NCBI GenBank assembly: GCA_903870145.1
Contig: CAIQBO010000056.1
Location: 34,816-98,815, forward strand
DNA from: an uncultured Burkholderiales bacterium
GTDB taxonomy: Bacteria > Pseudomonadota > Gammaproteobacteria > Burkholderiales > Burkholderiaceae_C
Direction of reading: 5' to 3'
Length of the DNA: 64,000 bases
The translations under genes were made by a program, and so were the position numbers. The notes under the pieces are model-generated. The model saw nothing but the letters and a program-made list of their open reading frames with translations, did no database searches and had not been told where the DNA came from. The stretch's first letter is position 1. Each line of letters opens with the position of its first letter. This document shows positions 43,375 through 53,928 of the stretch, in pieces.

Positions 43375-43390
43375 GAAAAAAGTCCGCCAA

Positions 43391-44377
43391 TTACAGCAAA
43401 TGGGCCACGCCAGCTTGCTCGTCGGTCAACTCTTTGAGCGTCTTGTCAATGCACGCTTGGCTGAAAGCGTCGATCGCCAAACCTTCCACAATTTTGTATT
43501 CGCCGTTTTCACATGTCACGGGAAAGCCGAAAATCACATCTTTGGGAATGCCGTACCAGCCCTGTGAAGGAATACCCATGGTGACCCACTTACCCTGTGT
43601 GCCCAAGGCCCAGTCACGCATGTGGTCAATGGCCGCATTGGCCGCAGAGGCCGCTGAAGACAAGCCACGCGCTTCGATGATGGCCGCGCCACGTTTGCCC
43701 ACGGTGGGTAAAAACACATTGGCGTTCCAGTCTTGGTCGTTGATCATCTCTTTGACTGACTGGCCCGCAATGGTGGCAAAGCGGTAATCTGCGTACATGG
43801 TGGGCGAGTGGTTGCCCCAGACCGCCAGTTTTTCAATGTCCGCCACCGCTTTGCCAGTTTTGGCTGCGATTTGCGAGGCTGCGCGGTTGTGGTCCAAGCG
43901 CAGCATGGCCGTGAAGTTGCCAGGCTTGAGGTCTGGTGCACTTTTCATGGCGATGTAGGCGTTGGTGTTGGCCGGATTGCCCACCACCAAAACTTTCACA
44001 TGGCGTGAGGCCACTGCGTTCAAAGCCTTGCCTTGTGCGGTGAAGATGGCGCCATTGATCGACAACAATTCAGCGCGCTCCATGCCTGGGCCGCGCGGGC
44101 GTGAGCCCACGAGCAACGCGTAATCAACGTCTTTGAAAGCGCTCATGGGGTCCGAGTGCGCTTGCATGCCTGCCAGCAAAGGAAAGGCGCAGTCGTCCAA
44201 CTCCATCATCACGCCTTTGAGCGCTTTTTGAGCTTTTTCATCTGGGATTTCCAGCAACTGCAAGATGACGGGCTGGTCTTTTCCCAGCATCTCGCCAGAG
44301 GCGATGCGAAACAACAAGGCGTATCCAATTTGACCTGCTGCGCCTGTGACGGCAACGCGGACGGGCTTTTTACTCAT
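43391..44377 (-). CDS. mdh: Malate dehydrogenase
   Basis: NAD-dependent oxidation of malate to oxaloacetate, 328 aa. The Rossmann motif [19 protein letters not shown] is followed by [33 protein letters not shown] and catalytic [14 protein letters not shown], the cytosolic-type MDH of beta- and gammaproteobacteria. ATG at 44377 is the conserved start ([10 protein letters not shown]). Promoter TTGACA-N18-TAAACT at 44491-44462. Confidence 0.97.
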   Translation of the reverse strand: MSKKPVRVAVTGAAGQIGYALLFRIASGEMLGKDQPVILQLLEIPDEKAQKALKGVMMELDDCAFPLLAGMQAHSDPMSAFKDVDYALLVGSRPRGPGMERAELLSINGAIFTAQGKALNAVASRHVKVLVVGNPANTNAYIAMKSAPDLKPGNFTAMLRLDHNRAASQIAAKTGKAVADIEKLAVWGNHSPTMYADYRFATIAGQSVKEMINDQDWNANVFLPTVGKRGAAIIEARGLSSAASAANAAIDHMRDWALGTQGKWVTMGIPSQGWYGIPKDVIFGFPVTCENGEYKIVEGLAIDAFSQACIDKTLKELTDEQAGVAHLL

Positions 44378-44461
44378 GGCGTGAACTCCAGATAGTGATG
44401 ATAAAAAGGTCGCTGACCACACTGCAAAAGTCAACTCATGCACGCGGACGAACAGCTTGCG

Positions 44462-44491
44462 AGTTTACTCTCGAAAACCCTTGGTTGTCAA
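44462..44491 (-). promoter_or_regulatory. mdh promoter
   Basis: Minus strand -35 TTGACA (44491-44486), 18-base spacer, -10 TAAACT (44467-44462). Its -35 overlaps the -35 of the divergent gntR promoter, and the operator at 44502-44517 lies 10 bases behind it. Confidence 0.6.
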
Positions 44492-44513
44492 TTTGTCTTA
44501 TGTCTTATATAAG
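44485..44513 (+). promoter_or_regulatory. gntR promoter
   Basis: TTGTCA (44485-44490), 17-base spacer, TATAAG (44508-44513); both hexamers match consensus at five of six positions. The operator-like element covers the -10. Confidence 0.65.
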
Positions 44514-44517
44514 ATAT
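44502..44517. promoter_or_regulatory. Operator-like element over the gntR promoter
   Basis: GTCTTATATAAGAT followed by AT; the core TCTTATATAAGA is a perfect palindrome. A further half-site GTCTTA lies 7 bases upstream (44495-44500). The 16 bases recur inverted at 31443-31458. Position over the -10 box suggests autorepression by the GntR protein. Confidence 0.6.
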
Positions 44518-44558
44518 CATGACGCCACCTATTGACCGATCCACCGATCGCCATTGCC

Positions 44559-45341
44559 ATGACCATCCACCCTTTTTCCATTGACGCTGCAGGAACGAAC
44601 GACGACGAACCCCTCACGCCCGCCTTCAGCCCCCTGTACCAGCAAATCAAGGGCTTGATCCTGCAAAGTTTGCAAAGCGGCGAATGGAAGCCCAGCGAGG
44701 GCATCCCCAGCGAGATGGACCTGGCCGCGCGCTACCGGGTCAGCCAAGGCACAGTTCGCAAAGCCATCGACGAGTTGGCCGCTGACCACCTCTTGGTCAG
44801 GCGCCAAGGCAAGGGCACCTTTGTGGCCACGCACGCCGAGCAGCAGGTCCAATACCGTTTCTTGAAACTGCTGCCCGATCAGGCAGATCCCAACAGTCAG
44901 GGGCCTGCACAGCGCAACATCGTGGACTGCAAGCGTTTTCGAGCCACGGCAGAAATCGCCCGCTCTTTGGCTTTGCGCACCGGTGACAGCGTGTTGCAGG
45001 TGCGCCGGGTTTTGTCTTTTGCTGGAATTCCCACCATTTTGGAAGACCTTTGGCTGCCTGGCGGCCCCTTCAAAGGCTTGACTGCTGAACGCCTGCGTGC
45101 CTATCGCGGGCCCATGTATGCCTTGTTTGAGACTGAATTTGGCGTTCGCATGGTGCGCGCAGAAGAAAAAATCAAGGCCGTGCTGCCAGACAGTGCTCAA
45201 GGGCAATTGCTCGATGTGCCGCAGAACACCCCCTTGCTCAGCGTCGAGCGGGTGGCCTACACCTACAAAGACACCCCGATGGAGTTGCGACGCGGTTTTT
45301 ACCGAACAGACAGCCACCACTATCACAATCGCTTGAATTGA
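44559..45341 (+). CDS. GntR-family (HutC/UTRA) transcription regulator
   Basis: A 260-aa regulator with an N-terminal winged helix (PLYQQIKGLILQSLQSGEWK, then GIPSEMDLAARYRVSQGTVR and RRQGKGTFV) and a C-terminal UTRA ligand-binding domain (from about residue 95 to the end, including LEDLWLPGG and LLSVERVAYTYKDTP). ATG at 44559 places 38 bases between the predicted start point and the gene. Standing between mdh and sdhC, it is the likely regulator of this TCA block; effector unknown, probably a cycle carboxylate. Confidence 0.92.
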   Translation: MTIHPFSIDAAGTNDDEPLTPAFSPLYQQIKGLILQSLQSGEWKPSEGIPSEMDLAARYRVSQGTVRKAIDELAADHLLVRRQGKGTFVATHAEQQVQYRFLKLLPDQADPNSQGPAQRNIVDCKRFRATAEIARSLALRTGDSVLQVRRVLSFAGIPTILEDLWLPGGPFKGLTAERLRAYRGPMYALFETEFGVRMVRAEEKIKAVLPDSAQGQLLDVPQNTPLLSVERVAYTYKDTPMELRRGFYRTDSHHYHNRLN

Positions 45342-45481
45342 GCGGCAAGCGCTGTGAAAAATCAGAAATGATGCTTTGAGGCAGCTTAATTTGAAATCCT
45401 CATGTCAGTTTGCTGCGTTGCAATAGAATTCAATATCAGCGCACCCAAAATGGGCACGCGCTTAGCCTTGAGGAATAAAAA

Positions 45482-45913
45482 ATGACCGGAACTGCCCGCA
45501 AGCGGCCTGAATTTCGAAATATCAATGCCTTGACTGATTTGCCCAGTTACCGCTTGCCCGTAGCAGGTTGGGTCTCCATCTTGCACCGTGCCAGTGGTGC
45601 GATGCTGTTCTTCATGATGCCTTTCATCATTTGGCTTTTTGACACCTCTGTCACCTCTGAGCTGTCCTACGCCACGTTTGCTGCGGCATTCAATGTCGGC
45701 CTGGGCTTTGTGCCGGGTTGGTTCATCAAATGCGTAGCTTTGGCTTTGATCTGGGCTTATTTGCACCACTTGGTGGCAGGCGTGCGCCATTTGTACATGG
45801 ACACGCACCACGACGTGACCAAAGAATTTGGCAGCACTTCGGCCATTTTGACTTTGGCTATCAGCTTAGGCCTGAGCGCACTTTTGGGCGCCAAGTTGTT
45901 TGGCCTTTATTAA
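45482..45913 (+). CDS. sdhC: Succinate dehydrogenase cytochrome b556 subunit
   Basis: Membrane anchor, 143 aa, with three helices. Signature RPEFRNINALTDL...RLPVAGWVSILHRASGAMLFF; the His of the helix-II region (HHLVAGVRHLYMD) is a haem ligand. ATG follows GAGGAA. First of sdhCDAB. Confidence 0.95.
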   Translation: MTGTARKRPEFRNINALTDLPSYRLPVAGWVSILHRASGAMLFFMMPFIIWLFDTSVTSELSYATFAAAFNVGLGFVPGWFIKCVALALIWAYLHHLVAGVRHLYMDTHHDVTKEFGSTSAILTLAISLGLSALLGAKLFGLY

Positions 45914-45930
45914 TTTCTGGAGCAATTTAT

Positions 45931-46296
45931 ATGTCTGTCAATTACGGCTCCAAACGCGTCGTTGTGGGTGCTCATTACGGCATTCGTGACTGGCTGGCGC
46001 AGCGCATCACAGCAGCCCTGATGGCCGCTTTCACCTTGGTGGTGTTGCTCCAAGTTATCTTCACCCAAGGCCCTTTGGGGTATGAGGGCTGGGCTGGTAT
46101 TTTTGCCAGCCAATGGATGAAGTTCTTAACTTTCATCGTGATCATCGCCCTGCTTTATCACGCCTGGATTGGCATGCGTGATATCTGGATGGACTACATC
46201 AAACCTCTGGGGTTGCGTCTTTTCTTGCACGTTGCCAGTTTAATCTGGCTGATCGGTTGCGCGGGGTGGGCCATTCAAGTGCTGTGGCGGCTTTGA
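45931..46296 (+). CDS. sdhD: Succinate dehydrogenase membrane anchor subunit
   Basis: Second anchor, 121 aa, three membrane helices. The segment RVVVGAHYGIRDWLAQRITA at the N-terminus and LYHAWIGMRDIWMDYIKP with the haem-ligand His in the middle helix are typical. ATG at 45931 follows GGAGCA and lies 17 bases after sdhC. Confidence 0.95.
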   Translation: MSVNYGSKRVVVGAHYGIRDWLAQRITAALMAAFTLVVLLQVIFTQGPLGYEGWAGIFASQWMKFLTFIVIIALLYHAWIGMRDIWMDYIKPLGLRLFLHVASLIWLIGCAGWAIQVLWRL

Positions 46297-46359
46297 CCCA
46301 AAGCCTTCACCCCGCCACATTGAACCCAACGCCCCTTCTTACATAAGATTTCAAACACC

Positions 46360-48165
46360 ATGACTTACACCAAAGACAAGATCGCCACGCGCAAATTTGA
46401 CGTCGTGATCGTCGGCGCTGGCGGCTCCGGCATGCGCGCTTCCTTGCAACTGGCTCGCGCGGGCCTGAATGTGGCCGTGCTGTCCAAAGTGTTTCCCACT
46501 CGTTCGCACACGGTGGCAGCGCAGGGCGGTATTGGCGCCTCCTTGGGCAACATGTCGGACGACAACTGGCACTACCATTTCTACGACACCATCAAAGGCT
46601 CTGACTGGCTGGGTGACCAAGATGCGATCGAGTTCATGTGCCGCGAAGCCCCCAAAGTCGTCTATGACTTGGAGCACATGGGCATGCCGTTTGATCGAAA
46701 CGCTGACGGCACAATTTATCAAAGACCCTTTGGCGGACACACGGCCAACTACGGGGAAAAGCCAGTGCAACGCGCTTGTGCTGCGGCTGACCGCACAGGG
46801 CACGCGATGCTGCACACCTTGTACCAACAAAACGTCAAAGCCAACACCAGCTTTTTCGTGGAGTGGATGGCGCTTGATTTGATTCGCGACGCTGAAGGCG
46901 ACGTGACGGGCGTAACGGCCTTAGAGATGGAAACCGGCGACCTGCACATCTTGCACGCCAAGACTGTTTTGCTCGCCACCGGCGGCGCGGGCCGGATTTT
47001 TGCCGCATCGACCAACGCCTTCATCAACACCGGCGATGGTTTGGGCATGGCCGCGCGGGCGGGCATACCCTTGGAAGACATGGAGTTCTGGCAATTCCAC
47101 CCCACTGGCGTGGCTGGGGCCGGTGTCTTGTTGACCGAAGGCTGCCGCGGTGAAGGCGCCATTTTGCTCAACAGCAATGGCGAACGCTTCATGGAGCGTT
47201 ACGCCCCCACTTTGAAAGATTTGGCCCCGCGCGATTTCGTCTCACGCTCCATGGACCAAGAAATCAAAGAAGGCCGAGGTTGCGGGCCCAACAAAGATTA
47301 TGTTTTGTTAAAGCTCGACCATTTGGGCGCGGAAACAATCCACAAGCGCTTGCCTTCGGTCTACGAGATCGGCGTGAACTTTGCCAACGTGGACATCACC
47401 AAAGAATCGATTCCTGTGGTGCCCACCATCCATTACCAAATGGGCGGTATTCCCACCAACATCCATGGGCAAGTTGTCACGCAAACAGCCACGCAGCACA
47501 ACGCTGTTGTCAATGGCTTGTACGCGGTGGGTGAGTGCTCTTGTGTCAGCGTGCATGGCGCCAACCGATTGGGCACCAATTCGCTGCTGGATTTGTTGGT
47601 ATTTGGCCGTGCTGCAGGCAATCACATCGTCGATTTCGCCAGCAAAACCAAAGCGCACAAAGCGTTGCCCGCCGATGCCGCAGATCGCACCTTGGAACGC
47701 TTGAACAGGCTGGAAGGGCGCGGCGGAGAGTACTCGCAAGATGTGGCCAACGACATGCGCGCATCCATGCAAAAACACGCTGCCGTGTTCAGAACCCAAG
47801 CCAGCATGGACGAGGGCGCCCAGAAAATCGCTGAGATTCGCCAGCGGGTCAATGCCATCGCTTTGAAAGACACCTCCAAGGTGTTCAACACTGCGCGCAT
47901 TGAAGCCTTGGAAGTTGAAAATCTGATCGAATGCGCACAAGCCACCATGGTCTCTGCTGCTGCGCGCAAAGAGTGCCGCGGCGCGCACACCGTGAGCGAC
48001 TACGAACGCCCTGCCGACGATCCTATAGCCCCGCTGGGCCGCGACGACGCCAACTGGATGAAGCACAGCTTGTGGCACAGCGCGACCAACAGCTTGACCT
48101 ACAAGCCCGTTAATTTAAAACCCCTGACGGTGGACTCCGTGCCCCCGAAAGTTCGCACGTTCTAA
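46360..48165 (+). CDS. sdhA: Succinate dehydrogenase flavoprotein subunit
   Basis: Catalytic subunit, 601 aa. FAD-binding DVVIVGAGGSGMRASLQLAR, the covalent-FAD region TRSHTVAAQGGIGASLGN with the His that carries FAD, the active-site GGAGRIFAASTNAFINTGDG, and the C-terminal substrate-binding VSVHGANRLGTNSLLDLLVF. Complete and of normal length. Confidence 0.98.
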   Translation: MTYTKDKIATRKFDVVIVGAGGSGMRASLQLARAGLNVAVLSKVFPTRSHTVAAQGGIGASLGNMSDDNWHYHFYDTIKGSDWLGDQDAIEFMCREAPKVVYDLEHMGMPFDRNADGTIYQRPFGGHTANYGEKPVQRACAAADRTGHAMLHTLYQQNVKANTSFFVEWMALDLIRDAEGDVTGVTALEMETGDLHILHAKTVLLATGGAGRIFAASTNAFINTGDGLGMAARAGIPLEDMEFWQFHPTGVAGAGVLLTEGCRGEGAILLNSNGERFMERYAPTLKDLAPRDFVSRSMDQEIKEGRGCGPNKDYVLLKLDHLGAETIHKRLPSVYEIGVNFANVDITKESIPVVPTIHYQMGGIPTNIHGQVVTQTATQHNAVVNGLYAVGECSCVSVHGANRLGTNSLLDLLVFGRAAGNHIVDFASKTKAHKALPADAADRTLERLNRLEGRGGEYSQDVANDMRASMQKHAAVFRTQASMDEGAQKIAEIRQRVNAIALKDTSKVFNTARIEALEVENLIECAQATMVSAAARKECRGAHTVSDYERPADDPIAPLGRDDANWMKHSLWHSATNSLTYKPVNLKPLTVDSVPPKVRTF

Positions 48166-48184
48166 CCCCCCATAGGTTCACAGC

Positions 48185-48889
48185 ATGACTCTACGTACAT
48201 TTGAAATTTACCGCTACGATCCTGACAAGGATGCCAAACCTTACATGCAGCGCATTGAGGTGGAACTAGACGGGCACGAACGCATGTTGCTGGATGCTTT
48301 GATGAAGCTCAAAGCGGTTGACCCCACTTTGTCGTTTCGCCGCTCTTGCCGTGAAGGCGTGTGCGGCTCAGACGCCATGAACATCAACGGCAAAAATGGC
48401 TTGGCCTGTTTGACCAACATGCTCAATTTGCCTGGCAAGATTGTTCTCAAACCCCTGCCCGGCCTGCCTGTGGTGCGTGACCTGATCGTCGACATGACGC
48501 AGTTTTTCAAGCAATACCATTCCATCAAACCCTACTTGATCAACGACACCATTCCGCCTGAAAAAGAGCGCCTGCAAAGCCCGCAAGAGCGCGAAGAACT
48601 CGACGGTTTGTACGAATGCATTTTGTGCGCCAGTTGCTCTACCAGTTGCCCCAGCTTTTGGTGGAACCCCGACAAATTTGTGGGCCCTGCCGGCTTGTTG
48701 CAAGCCTACCGCTTCATTGCGGACAGCCGTGACCACGGCACGGCTGAGCGCTTGGACAATCTGGAAGATCCATACCGCTTATTCCGCTGCCACACCATCA
48801 TGAATTGTGTGGATGTTTGTCCAAAAAGCCTGAACCCAACCAAGGCGATTGGCAAAATCAAAGAGATGATGGTGCGCCGCGCCGTTTGA
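48185..48889 (+). CDS. sdhB: Succinate dehydrogenase iron-sulfur subunit
   Basis: A 234-aa protein with the plant-type [2Fe-2S] motif [20 protein letters not shown] and its fourth Cys, then [12 protein letters not shown] for [4Fe-4S] and [13 protein letters not shown] for [3Fe-4S]/[4Fe-4S] ligands. Passes electrons from SdhA to quinone at SdhCD. Confidence 0.98.
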   Translation: MTLRTFEIYRYDPDKDAKPYMQRIEVELDGHERMLLDALMKLKAVDPTLSFRRSCREGVCGSDAMNINGKNGLACLTNMLNLPGKIVLKPLPGLPVVRDLIVDMTQFFKQYHSIKPYLINDTIPPEKERLQSPQEREELDGLYECILCASCSTSCPSFWWNPDKFVGPAGLLQAYRFIADSRDHGTAERLDNLEDPYRLFRCHTIMNCVDVCPKSLNPTKAIGKIKEMMVRRAV

Positions 48890-48906
48890 TGAATTGACGA
48901 CTTGAC

Positions 48907-49197
48907 ATGGGAGATGAACTGCTCGAAGGACTTGACCGTCAAACCCTTGCGGGTGAGCGGGCTCTGAGCAAATTGCGCTGGCGTTGCCGGCGCGGCTTGC
49001 TGGAAAACGACTTGTTCATTGAGCGGTTTTTCAACCGGCATGCTGCACAATTGACCGCAGGCCAGGCCCGCGGCATGTATGTTTTGATGGACTTGTCAGA
49101 CAACGATCTGATGGACCTGTTGATGAAGCGTACTTCTTTGAAAGCCGAAATGGACGGCCCTGAAGTGCGAGAAGTGCTCAGCATGATGCTGGCCTGA
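48907..49197 (+). CDS. sdhE: FAD assembly factor SdhE
   Basis: Small helical protein of 96 aa that helps attach FAD to SdhA. The RGxxE motif is RRGLLEND at residues 28-35. It lies 17 bases after sdhB, in keeping with its role. The family is also known as CptB/YgfY. Confidence 0.93.
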   Translation: MGDELLEGLDRQTLAGERALSKLRWRCRRGLLENDLFIERFFNRHAAQLTAGQARGMYVLMDLSDNDLMDLLMKRTSLKAEMDGPEVREVLSMMLA

Positions 49198-49236
49198 AGT
49201 GCGAAACAAGAACTGATTTATTGAGGAAATTGAACC

Positions 49237-50541
49237 ATGAAACTCGCTGACAACAAAGCCACCCTGTCGTTCAGTAACGGCAGCCCCAGCATCGAGATGC
49301 CCGTCTACAGCGGCAACATTGGCCCCGATGTGATTGACATTCGCAAGCTCTACGGGCAAAGCGGCATGTTCACTTATGACCCCGGCTTTTTATCGACCGC
49401 GTCATGCCAGTCGGCCATCACTTACATCGATGGCGACAAAGGCGAGTTGCTCTACCGTGGTTATCCGATCGAGCAGTTGGCCCATCACGGCGACTATTTG
49501 GACACCTGCTTTTTATTGCTCAAGGGCGATTTGCCCAACGCACAGCAAAGTGGCGACTTCCACAAATTGGTCAGCAACCACACCATGGTCAATGAGCAGA
49601 TGCAGTTTTTCCTGCGCGGCTTTCGCCGGGATGCACACCCCATGGCGGTGTTGACAGGCTTGGTTGGCGCCTTGTCGGCGTTCTACCACGACAGCACCGA
49701 CATCAACAACGCCGAGCACCGCGAAATTGCAGCCATTCGTTTGATTGCCAAAATGCCCACCTTGGTGGCCATGGCCTACAAATACGGCGTGGGCCAGCCC
49801 TTCATGTACCCCCAAAACGATTTGTCATATGCAGGCAACTTTTTGCGCATGATGTTTGGCGTGCCTTGTGAAGACTATGTGGTCAACCCGGTGCTTGAGC
49901 GCGCGCTGGACCGCATCTTCACCTTGCATGCTGACCACGAGCAAAACGCATCCACGTCCACAGTGCGTTTGTGCGGCTCATCTGGCACCAACCCCTTCGC
50001 CGCGATTGCTGCTGGCGTGGCTTGTCTGTGGGGTCCTGCCCACGGCGGCGCCAATGAAGCGTGCTTGAATATGTTGGGCGACATTCAAAACATGGGCGGC
50101 ATCTCTAAAGTTGGCGAGTTCATGAACCAGGTCAAAGACAAAAATTCTGGCGTCAAGCTGATGGGTTTTGGCCACCGCGTTTACAAAAACTATGACCCCC
50201 GCGCCAAACTCATGCAAGAAACCTGCAACGAAGTGCTCGCTGAGATGGGCTTGGAAAATGACCCCTTGTTCAAGTTGGCCAAGGCGGTTGAGAAAATCGC
50301 CCTGGAAGACGACTATTTCGTCTCGCGCAAGCTCTACCCGAACGTCGACTTCTACTCAGGCATCGTGCAACGAGCCATTGGCATCCCTGTGAATTTATTC
50401 ACCGGCGTTTTCGCCTTGGCCCGCACCGTGGGCTGGATTGCCCAGTTGAACGAAATGATCAGTGATCCAGAATACAAAATTGGCCGCCCCCGCCAGTTGT
50501 TCACAGGCTCGCCTCGCAGAGATGTGCCTTCGTTGAAATAA
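49237..50541 (+). CDS. gltA: Citrate synthase
   Basis: Type II hexameric citrate synthase, 434 aa. Catalytic residues lie in [30 protein letters not shown] and [15 protein letters not shown]; the N-terminal beta domain includes [22 protein letters not shown] follows GAGGAA. Closes the gntR-sdhCDAB-sdhE-gltA block and is ended by the terminator at 50561. Confidence 0.97.
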   Translation: MKLADNKATLSFSNGSPSIEMPVYSGNIGPDVIDIRKLYGQSGMFTYDPGFLSTASCQSAITYIDGDKGELLYRGYPIEQLAHHGDYLDTCFLLLKGDLPNAQQSGDFHKLVSNHTMVNEQMQFFLRGFRRDAHPMAVLTGLVGALSAFYHDSTDINNAEHREIAAIRLIAKMPTLVAMAYKYGVGQPFMYPQNDLSYAGNFLRMMFGVPCEDYVVNPVLERALDRIFTLHADHEQNASTSTVRLCGSSGTNPFAAIAAGVACLWGPAHGGANEACLNMLGDIQNMGGISKVGEFMNQVKDKNSGVKLMGFGHRVYKNYDPRAKLMQETCNEVLAEMGLENDPLFKLAKAVEKIALEDDYFVSRKLYPNVDFYSGIVQRAIGIPVNLFTGVFALARTVGWIAQLNEMISDPEYKIGRPRQLFTGSPRRDVPSLK

Positions 50542-50560
50542 GTCTTAGGGCGCTTAATCA

Positions 50561-50587
50561 AGCCCGCGCAAGGTCGCGGGCTTTTTT
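50561..50587 (+). terminator. gltA rho-independent terminator
   Basis: AGCCCGCG, loop CAAGGT, CGCGGGCT, then a run of T. It separates the TCA block from leuC. Confidence 0.9.
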
Positions 50588-50632
50588 CATGCAATGCGCA
50601 TAAAATGCTTGGCTTGACTCAAGGAAAGCCCC

Positions 50633-52054
50633 ATGGCACGCACGCTTTACGACAAAATTTGGGACGAACATGTCGTCCACACCGAGGAAGACGGCACCGC
50701 TGTTTTGTACATCGACCGCCATCTGGTGCACGAAGTCACCAGCCCGCAAGCTTTTGAGGGCCTGCGCCAAGCCGGCCGCAAAGTCTGGCGCGTCAGCTCC
50801 ATCGTGGCCACCGCCGACCACAACACCCCCACCACAGGCTGGGAGTTGGGCTACGACGGTATCACCGACCCCATCAGCAAAGAGCAGATCACCACTTTGG
50901 ACAGCAACATCCAAGAGTTTGGTTCTGCTGCGTTCTTTCCGTTTCTGTCTAAACGCCAAGGCATCGTGCATGTCATTGGCCCTGAAAATGGCGCCACACT
51001 GCCTGGCATGACCGTTGTCTGCGGCGACTCACACACCTCCACGCACGGCGCATTTGGCGCTTTAGCGCATGGCATCGGGACGAGTGAAGTCGAGCACGTC
51101 ATGGCGACCCAAACCCTGCTGGCCAAAAAAGCCAAAAATATGCTGATCAAGGTGGAAGGTGTTGCGCCCAAGGGTGTGACGGCCAAGGACATTGTGTTGG
51201 CCATCATCGGCCAAATTGGCACGGCCGGCGGTACAGGCTATACCCTTGAATTTGGCGGCGCTGCAATCCGCGCTTTGTCCATGGAAGGGCGCATGACGGT
51301 TTGCAACATGGCCATTGAAGCGGGCGCGCGCGCTGGCTTGGTGGCCGTTGACGAGAAAACCATCGACTACGTCAAAGGCCGCCTGCTCTCCCCCACTGGT
51401 GTTGAATGGGATCACGCCGCAGCCTATTGGAAAACTTTGCAGTCTGATGCGGGCGCCGCCTTTGACAGCGTTGTGGAGTTAGATGCTGCAAAAATTTTGC
51501 CGCAAGTCACCTGGGGCACTTCGCCTGAAATGGTGCTGGGCATTGACGCCCTTGTGCCCGACCCTGAAAAAGAAAAAGACGCCAACAAACGTGATGCGAT
51601 CGAGAGGGCTTTGACTTACATGGGTCTCCAGCCAGGAAAGGCTTTGAACGACATCCATGTCGACAAAGTCTTCATCGGCTCATGCACCAACAGCCGCATC
51701 GAGGACATGCGCGAGGCAGCTGCCGTGGTGAAGAAACTGGGCCAAAAAGTGGCCAAAAATGTCAAGCTGGCAATGGTTGTACCGGGCTCGGGTTTGGTCA
51801 AAGAACAAGCGGAGCGGGAAGGCCTGCATGAAATATTCAAGGCTGCGGGTTTTGAATGGCGCGAGCCGGGTTGCTCGATGTGCTTGGCCATGAACGCCGA
51901 CCGCTTGGAGCCAGGCGAGCGCTGTGCCAGTACCAGCAACCGCAACTTTGAGGGCCGTCAAGGCGCTGGCGGGCGCACCCATTTGGTCAGCCCCGCCATG
52001 GCTGCAGCGGCTGCCATACACGGCCACTTTGTCGATGTGAGGCAGTTTGCCTGA
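50633..52054 (+). CDS. leuC: 3-isopropylmalate dehydratase large subunit
   Basis: Aconitase-family [4Fe-4S] enzyme subunit, 473 aa, isomerising isopropylmalate in leucine synthesis. Cluster ligands in [13 protein letters not shown] and GCSMCLAMN; substrate motif [20 protein letters not shown]. First of leuC-leuD-leuB. Confidence 0.97.
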   Translation: MARTLYDKIWDEHVVHTEEDGTAVLYIDRHLVHEVTSPQAFEGLRQAGRKVWRVSSIVATADHNTPTTGWELGYDGITDPISKEQITTLDSNIQEFGSAAFFPFLSKRQGIVHVIGPENGATLPGMTVVCGDSHTSTHGAFGALAHGIGTSEVEHVMATQTLLAKKAKNMLIKVEGVAPKGVTAKDIVLAIIGQIGTAGGTGYTLEFGGAAIRALSMEGRMTVCNMAIEAGARAGLVAVDEKTIDYVKGRLLSPTGVEWDHAAAYWKTLQSDAGAAFDSVVELDAAKILPQVTWGTSPEMVLGIDALVPDPEKEKDANKRDAIERALTYMGLQPGKALNDIHVDKVFIGSCTNSRIEDMREAAAVVKKLGQKVAKNVKLAMVVPGSGLVKEQAEREGLHEIFKAAGFEWREPGCSMCLAMNADRLEPGERCASTSNRNFEGRQGAGGRTHLVSPAMAAAAAIHGHFVDVRQFA

Positions 52055-52101
52055 GTGCGCAAAACGCCCCTGAAAATCGACCCTCCATCAGAGAACACCT
52101 C

Positions 52102-52746
52102 ATGCAAAAATTCACTGTACACAAAGGCCTCGTGTTGCCCATGGACCGAGAAAACGTCGACACCGACGCGATCATTCCAAAGCAATTTTTAAAGTCCATC
52201 CGCAAAACAGGCTTTGGCCCCAACTTGTTTGACGCCTGGCGCTATTTGGACCCCGGCTTCCCCGGGCAAGATCCGGAAAGTCGCAAGCCCAATCCAGATT
52301 TCATACTGAACCAAGCGCGCTACCAAGGCGCCTCGGTGTTGCTGGCCCGCAAAAACTTTGGCTGCGGCTCTTCGCGTGAGCACGCCCCTTGGGCCATTGA
52401 CCAATACGGTTTTCGAGCTGTGATCGCGCCCAGTTTTGCTGACATCTTTTTCAACAACTGTTTCAAAAATGGCTTGTTGCCAATCGTTTTGCCAGAGGCA
52501 GTGATCAGCCAATTGTTTGACGAAGTTGCCGCCTTCCCCGGCTACCAACTGAGCATCGACCTTGCACGCCAAGTGGTCATTCGCCCTCAAGGTGAAGAAA
52601 TTGCGTTTGAGGTTCAAGCCTTTCGCAAATACTGTTTGCTCAATGGCCTGGATGACATCGGCTTGACGCTGCGCCACACCGACAAAATCAAAGCTTTTGA
52701 AGCGGAGCGACTGGCCACCAAGCCGTGGTTGGCCCACACCATTTAA
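52102..52746 (+). CDS. leuD: 3-isopropylmalate dehydratase small subunit
   Basis: Swivel-domain partner of LeuC, 214 aa. Key motif [34 protein letters not shown] near the N-terminus. It follows leuC by 47 bases, a gap I see nothing in. Confidence 0.97.
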   Translation: MQKFTVHKGLVLPMDRENVDTDAIIPKQFLKSIRKTGFGPNLFDAWRYLDPGFPGQDPESRKPNPDFILNQARYQGASVLLARKNFGCGSSREHAPWAIDQYGFRAVIAPSFADIFFNNCFKNGLLPIVLPEAVISQLFDEVAAFPGYQLSIDLARQVVIRPQGEEIAFEVQAFRKYCLLNGLDDIGLTLRHTDKIKAFEAERLATKPWLAHTI

Positions 52747-52771
52747 GCCCACCTTTCAAATAAAAAATACC

Positions 52772-53857
52772 ATGAAAATTGCAGTTTTGCCAGGCGACGG
52801 CATTGGCACCGAAATCGTTGCACAGGCCGTTGAAGTTTTGAATGTCCTCGATTTGAAGTTCGAGATGGAAACGGCTTTGGTGGGCGGCGCTGCATTTGAC
52901 GCCCATGGCCACCCTTTGCCGGAAGCCACATTGAAACTGGCCATGCAATCCGACGCCGTGCTTTTTGGCGCGGTCGGCGACTGGAAATACGACAAACTTG
53001 ATCGCCCCTTGCGCCCTGAGCAGGCCATTTTGGGATTGCGAAAAAACATGGGCTTGTTCGCCAACTTTCGACCGGCCATTTGCTATGCAGAGTTGGTAGG
53101 CGCCTCCAGTTTGAAGCCTGAATTGATTTCTGGGCTGGACATTTTGATCATCCGCGAATTGACAGGCGACATTTACTTTGGCCAACCGCGTGGTCGCCGT
53201 ATTGCCACCGATGGCCACTTTCCAGGTGCTGAAGAAGCTTTTGACACCATGCGCTATTCGCGTCCTGAAATTGAACGAATTGCCCATGTGGCTTTTCAGG
53301 CGGCACGCAAGCGCAGCAAGCGCGTGACCAGCGTCGACAAATCCAATGTGCTGGAAACTTTCCAGTTCTGGCGTGACGTTGTGACCGATGTGCACAAAGA
53401 TTACCCTGACATTGCCTTGGACCACATGTACGTGGACAACGCAGCCATGCAACTGGTCAAAGAGCCCAAGCGCTTTGACGTGGTGGTGACCGGCAACATG
53501 TTTGGTGATATTTTGTCCGATGAAGCCTCGATGCTCACCGGCTCCATTGGCATGCTGCCCTCGGCCAGTTTGAACACGGAAAACCAAGGTCTGTACGAGC
53601 CCAGCCACGGCAGCGCGCCAGACATTGCCGGTAAGGATATTGCAAACCCACTGGCTACAATACTGTCTGCTGCCATGATGCTTCGTTTTTCACTCCAACA
53701 AGGCCAGGCCGCCGATCGCATTGAGACGGCGGTCAAGTCTGTACTCGCCTCGGGTTTGCGCACATCGGACATCTGGTCTGAGGGCTGCCGCAAAGTCAGC
53801 ACACGCGAAATGGGTGCTGCTGTGGTGGCCGCCATCACGAAAACAAGCAAGGGCTAA
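52772..53857 (+). CDS. leuB: 3-isopropylmalate dehydrogenase
   Basis: NAD-dependent oxidative decarboxylase, 361 aa. [18 protein letters not shown] at the start, [14 protein letters not shown], catalytic [15 protein letters not shown] and NAD/metal region [13 protein letters not shown] and [17 protein letters not shown] at 52772 gives the standard N-terminus ([10 protein letters not shown]). Confidence 0.97.
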   Translation: MKIAVLPGDGIGTEIVAQAVEVLNVLDLKFEMETALVGGAAFDAHGHPLPEATLKLAMQSDAVLFGAVGDWKYDKLDRPLRPEQAILGLRKNMGLFANFRPAICYAELVGASSLKPELISGLDILIIRELTGDIYFGQPRGRRIATDGHFPGAEEAFDTMRYSRPEIERIAHVAFQAARKRSKRVTSVDKSNVLETFQFWRDVVTDVHKDYPDIALDHMYVDNAAMQLVKEPKRFDVVVTGNMFGDILSDEASMLTGSIGMLPSASLNTENQGLYEPSHGSAPDIAGKDIANPLATILSAAMMLRFSLQQGQAADRIETAVKSVLASGLRTSDIWSEGCRKVSTREMGAAVVAAITKTSKG

Positions 53858-53928
53858 CAAACCTGCGTTCGTCACGCCCTCTGGCTTGACGAGCCGGAAC
53901 CCAAAACTCAAACTGAAAGGGCAATGAC

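Noticed and set aside
47308..48078. Open frame of about 255 codons opposite sdhA
   Set aside because: Antisense to an intact SdhA C-terminus; composition matches reverse reading of that gene.
52688..53608. Open frame of about 300 codons opposite leuB
   Set aside because: Antisense to strongly conserved LeuB; no recognisable domain or start signal.
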